From an uncultured Bacteroidota bacterium (GTDB lineage Bacteria; Bacteroidota; Bacteroidia; B-17B0; Aurantibacillaceae), in assembly GCA_937873155.1 (NCBI GenBank), contig CALMVZ010000025.1, positions 124,001 to 188,000 on the forward strand: a DNA stretch of 64,000 nucleotides. Reading direction: 5' to 3'. Below are positions 62,385 to 64,000 of the stretch, piece by piece. The translations under genes were made by a program, and so were the position numbers. The notes below the pieces were generated by a model. The model made no database searches. It was not told where the DNA came from and saw nothing but the letters and a program-made list of their open reading frames with translations. The stretch's first letter is position 1. Every line of letters begins with the position of its first letter.

Positions 62385-63986
62385 ATGCTTAGCAGAGCAT
62401 CTGATTTTTTACTTGTTTTATTAAGCGGATTTCTCATTGGAATATCTTGGTTCAGTCCGCTTACACTTTTAATTTTTATAGGATTTGTCCCCTTACTTCT
62501 TGCGGTAAATAATATTCATAATTCTGAGTCGCGTAAAAAAGGGTTAAAGATCTGGGGACTGACTTACATCGCATTTTTCGTTTGGAATGTAGTTTCCACC
62601 TGGTGGGTTTACAATGCTTCATTGGAAGGGGCAATTCTGGCAATTGTTTGTAATGCCCTTTTACACAGCTGGATGTTCATGATCTGGTACAGAACAGAGA
62701 AACGTATTTTCGGCACTTTAAGATTTTGGTTGCTAATTCCAATATGGCTGGCATACGAATATCTGCATCACACCTGGGAATTGACCTGGCCTTGGTTAAC
62801 ACTTGGAAATAATTTTGCCTCGACAAGTAATTTTGTGCAGTGGTATGAATTCACCGGAACAGGCGGCGGAAGTTTATGGGTGTTGTTGGTGAATATTCTG
62901 TTATTAAAAATTGTTCTGTCAGGGAAGAAAAACTTTAAAACTTATCTCAAACCATTAGCTATAATCATCGTTCCGATTTTAATTTCGTATTTTATCTTAG
63001 CGGTTAGGACCATTACACCTGAAAAAAAAATAAATGTTACCGTCATCCAACCAAATATTGATCCTTACAATGAAAAATTCGACTCACCATTCACACAGCA
63101 ATTGAATAAACTTCATGCTCAATTATTGCAGTTTAAGTTGAATAAGGAAACGCAACTGGTAGTATATCCGGAAACTTTCGTGATTTCGGAGGATGGTTTT
63201 GATGTAGATGAACAGCAAAGTAAGAATTCTCCTGAAGTAAATAATGTTATTACTTTAACAAAAGTTCATTTTCCCAAAGCATCGATATTAACAGGCGCAA
63301 ATACCTCACATGATTTTTCCGCAAATGAAAAAATATCTGTGACAGCAAGAAAGTATAGTAATGCGGATAAATATTTTGATTCATACAATACCGCAATGTA
63401 TATTGATACTGTCAGGAATTTTACGTTCTACCACAAATCAAAATTAGTTCCCGGCGTAGAGCGTATGCCGTATCCCGGTTTTTTCAAATACTTTGAGAAG
63501 TATGCCATTGCTTTAGGAGGAACGAGTGGAAGTCTGGCTACACAAAAAGAAAGAACTGTTTTTGAAGATAAGGTTTACGGAATAAAAGTAGCGCCTTGTA
63601 TTTGTTACGAAAGTGTTTATGGTGATTTTATGACGGAATATATTAGAAAAGGGGCGGAGGTTATTTGCATCACCACAAACGATGGCTGGTGGGGAAATAC
63701 ACCCGGTCACAAGCAACATTTGAATTATGCCAAATTAAGAGCTATAGAGACACGAAAACAAATTATCCGCTGTGCAAATACCGGGATCAGTTGTTTTATT
63801 GACGAGTTCGGAAATATATCTCAGCCTCAACCTTATTGGGAATTTGGTGTTATCAATAGCGAAGTGAATTTAAATTCTGTTAAGACTTTCTTTGTGAGAT
63901 TTGGCGATCTGATCTCTTATATTTCGGTTGGATTGACCTTAATTATTCTGCTCTGGGCGCAGGTGGCAAGATATAAAAAAGCTTAA
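62385..63986 (+). CDS. lnt: Apolipoprotein N-acyltransferase
   Basis: The 533-residue enzyme adds the third acyl chain to the N-terminal cysteine of lipoproteins. The first half has six to seven TM segments (about 8-200). The second half is a nitrilase-like domain with the catalytic Glu in VVYPETFV, Lys in FYHKSKLVPGVE and Cys in APCICYESVYG. One more TM segment ends it. The stop is at 63986. It would mature the lipoproteins encoded elsewhere in the window. The gap to secA is 8 bp. Confidence 0.95.
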   Translation: MLSRASDFLLVLLSGFLIGISWFSPLTLLIFIGFVPLLLAVNNIHNSESRKKGLKIWGLTYIAFFVWNVVSTWWVYNASLEGAILAIVCNALLHSWMFMIWYRTEKRIFGTLRFWLLIPIWLAYEYLHHTWELTWPWLTLGNNFASTSNFVQWYEFTGTGGGSLWVLLVNILLLKIVLSGKKNFKTYLKPLAIIIVPILISYFILAVRTITPEKKINVTVIQPNIDPYNEKFDSPFTQQLNKLHAQLLQFKLNKETQLVVYPETFVISEDGFDVDEQQSKNSPEVNNVITLTKVHFPKASILTGANTSHDFSANEKISVTARKYSNADKYFDSYNTAMYIDTVRNFTFYHKSKLVPGVERMPYPGFFKYFEKYAIALGGTSGSLATQKERTVFEDKVYGIKVAPCICYESVYGDFMTEYIRKGAEVICITTNDGWWGNTPGHKQHLNYAKLRAIETRKQIIRCANTGISCFIDEFGNISQPQPYWEFGVINSEVNLNSVKTFFVRFGDLISYISVGLTLIILLWAQVARYKKA

Positions 63987-64000
63987 TCTGGAAGATTTTC

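Overview
The window is chromosomal DNA of a member of the Bacteroidota, most like the Flavobacteriales/Crocinitomicaceae side of the phylum. The evidence is a gliding-motility lipoprotein GldH, two proteins with type IX secretion (T9SS) C-terminal sorting domains, a TonB-dependent receptor with an N-terminal carboxypeptidase-regulatory-like domain, ligand-sensing propeller kinases and phosphatases, and Bacteroidota-type promoters (TTG, a 17-23 bp gap, TAnnTTTG) in place of sigma70 boxes. The sequence is AT-rich and densely coding on both strands. I found no rRNA, tRNA, CRISPR array, insertion sequence or prophage.

Layout. 1-5002: the end of purD, a divergent J-domain-like membrane protein, and a tex/zinc-ribbon operon. 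5003-12278: a secreted repeat protein framed by AAGAGACTTAAGGG repeats, a propeller-SpoIIE phosphatase and an exported TPR-caspase protein. 12279-18950: gltX with a divergent thioredoxin, a TonB receptor preceded by an unlisted 47-aa lipoprotein gene, and a TolC-type channel. 19112-25398: a long MORN-like repeat protein, a lipoprotein, hemE, a decayed MNT-HEPN pair, and an M1 peptidase with a T9SS tail. 25496-28854: two overlapping TPR genes. 29078-34168: aspS, a secreted protein, a biotin-carrier/superoxide dismutase operon and a secreted protein. 34324-40101: an oligopeptide-binding lipoprotein, a DnaJ-domain protein, ricT-gldH, a lipoprotein and an EVE-domain protein. 40292-45673: an OmpR-type two-component pair, a T9SS cargo protein, and a double-thioredoxin/polytopic membrane protein operon. 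45675-53910: a PPTase-GGGPS-TenI cluster, ahcY, a lipoprotein, purE, a YCII/glycosyltransferase pair, an ALDH7-type dehydrogenase and slyD. 54450-63986: hsp20, a LytTR regulator with its propeller kinase, secA and lnt.

How the genes fit together. Much of the window is core housekeeping: purine synthesis (purD, purE), tRNA charging (gltX, aspS), haem (hemE), the methyl cycle (ahcY), protein export (secA) and lipoprotein maturation (lnt). Lnt is relevant to the many lipoproteins encoded here. The accessory content is mostly envelope and signalling: two very large propeller sensors, one phosphatase-type and one kinase-type, and two TPR membrane proteins that carry the same linker that precedes the SpoIIE domain but stop before the catalytic domain.

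The less expected items are: an orphan intrinsic terminator on the minus strand at 54042-54092 with a 48-aa ORF upstream of it; a dispersed 18-bp palindrome (TCCCGATAGCTATCGGGA), one copy of which encodes part of the GldH signal peptide; a CTTCGACAAGCTCAG repeat that touches gene boundaries; a truncated HEPN gene; and a two-gene operon of a double thioredoxin and a histidine-bearing polytopic membrane protein. No single locus is clearly a new defence or mobile system. All domain calls come from reading the sequence by eye.
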